Below are positions 4,821-5,653 of a stretch of 5,653 bases of DNA, one piece after another. The translations under genes were made by a program, and so were the position numbers. Numbering within the stretch: position 1 is the first letter of the stretch; each line of letters starts with the position of its first letter. Under the pieces are notes generated by a model, which did no database searches, was not told the DNA's origin, and saw only the letters and a list, made by a program, of their open reading frames with translations. This stretch comes from Anaerolineales bacterium (GTDB lineage Bacteria > Chloroflexota > Anaerolineae > 4572-78 > J111), in assembly GCA_012032575.1 (NCBI GenBank), contig JAAUSP010000510.1, positions 1-5,653 on the forward strand. Direction: 5' to 3'.

Positions 4821-5653
4821 GTGGATAACACCCCCACGCCTGCCATCGAACTGCGCCACATCACCAAGCGTTTTGGGGCGCTGGTCGCCAACAACGACAT
4901 CAGTTTTGCCCTGCGCCGGGGCGAAATTCATGCCCTGCTGGGCGAGAATGGGGCGGGTAAAAGCACGTTGATGCGCATCCTCTACGGCCTGTACCACGCC
5001 GACGAGGGCGAAATTTGGGTCAACGGCCAGCCCGCCGACATCAAATCGCCCAGAGATGCCATTGGCCTGGGGATTGGTATGGTCACGCAGCATTTTGCCC
5101 TGGTCCCGCCGCTGACCGTGACCGAAAATATTATTTTGGGCTACACCGGCTCAGTCCAACTGAATCTGGCCGAGGCGCACCAAAGGTGGCCGAGGCGGCG
5201 GCTCGTTACGGCCTCGATGTGGAGCCGGCGGCGCTGGTCAAAATTTGTCGGTGGGCCAGCGCCAGCGGGTGGAGATTTTGAAGGCGCTGTATCGGCAGGC
5301 CAGGGTGTTGATTTTGGACGAGCCGACCGCCGTGCTGATCCCGCAGGAAGTGGAGCAGCTTTTTGCCACCTTGCAGCAGCTTCAACAAAACGGCCTGTCG
5401 GTTATTTTTATCAGCCACAAGCTGAACGAGGTGATGACCATCACCCAGCACGTGACCGTGCTGCGGGGCGGCAAAATCGCCGGCTCGGTCGCCACCCGCG
5501 AGACCACCCCGGCTCAACTGGCCCGGATGATGGTGGGCCGTGAAACGTTTGGGGTCAACCGCGAGCTTCGCCCGAAGGCCAAACCGTCCGGGCAGACCGC
5601 CGTGCTGCAACTGGAGCGAGTGGCGGCGCTGGATCGCCAGGGCTTGCCGGCGG
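4821..5653 (+). CDS. ABC importer ATPase, BMP/nucleoside (RbsA-like) type; two frameshifts, 3' end outside window
   Basis: This is the first half of a duplicated ATPase that powers the importer whose binding protein lies upstream. GTG 4821 is chosen because AAGGA (4810-4814) sits six bases before it and homology starts at [18 protein letters not shown]. Reading on with frames corrected: Walker [10 protein letters not shown] (41-49), Q-loop [20 protein letters not shown] (Q90), signature [10 protein letters not shown] (about 143-152), Walker [10 protein letters not shown] (about 163-171) and H-loop IFISHK (His about 200). A second nucleotide-binding domain begins at [11 protein letters not shown] near the window end. 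Two breaks occur. One A is missing in the A run 5182-5184; adding it gives [18 protein letters not shown]. One G is missing between 5242 and 5243; adding it turns KICRW into KDLSVGQ and restores the signature. The three frames together make one protein; the family is about 500 residues. Two permease genes are expected next. Confidence 0.9.

Overview
The window reads as a piece of a Chloroflexota-like bacterial genome, probably Anaerolineae or a relative. The best clue is the substrate-binding lipoprotein: right after its lipidated cysteine comes a Val/Glu/Lys-rich linker (VTVVETVIVEKEVEKV) of a kind common in Chloroflexota ABC-transporter lipoproteins. GC-rich coding sequence and intergenic regions full of hairpins and seven-base tandem repeats fit an uncultured or metagenomic member of that group. 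The assignment is inference from style, not from a marker gene.

Layout. (1) Bases 1-139: no gene, one imperfect hairpin. (2) Bases 140-1689, minus strand: an FdrA-type acyl-CoA-synthetase-like protein, split in two by a one-base frameshift. (3) Bases 1690-1988: a divergent promoter region with a good -10 box for each direction, a heptamer repeat and a long hairpin. (4) Bases 1989-3149, plus strand: an intact SCP2/archaeal-type thiolase-fold protein whose catalytic cysteine position holds threonine. (5) Bases 3150-3595: a gene-free stretch with a hairpin after the thiolase, a perfect 16-base inverted repeat, a second hairpin and three families of heptamer tandem repeats. (6) Bases 3596-4719: a BMP/PnrA-family substrate-binding lipoprotein, frameshifted in the middle. 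(7) Bases 4720-4820: a G/C-rich hairpin between two operon genes. (8) Bases 4821-5653: the ATPase of the same importer, cut by the window edge and carrying two frameshifts.

How the genes may work together. The lipoprotein and ATPase form the start of a BMP-type ABC importer operon; such importers commonly carry nucleosides, and two permease genes would be expected downstream. FdrA-family proteins belong to ureide/purine-nitrogen catabolism in E. coli, so the neighbourhood could be a purine or ureide uptake-and-breakdown locus. The thiolase-like protein does not fit that pathway in an obvious way and lacks its usual Zn-ribbon/OB-fold (DUF35) neighbour on either side here.

Caution. Three of the four genes are broken at places where the protein family is conserved on both sides of the break. 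Three of the four breaks are mended by adding one base, and the fourth by adding one or removing two. This looks more like uncorrected sequencing indels than gene decay, so the functions are probably intact in the organism.
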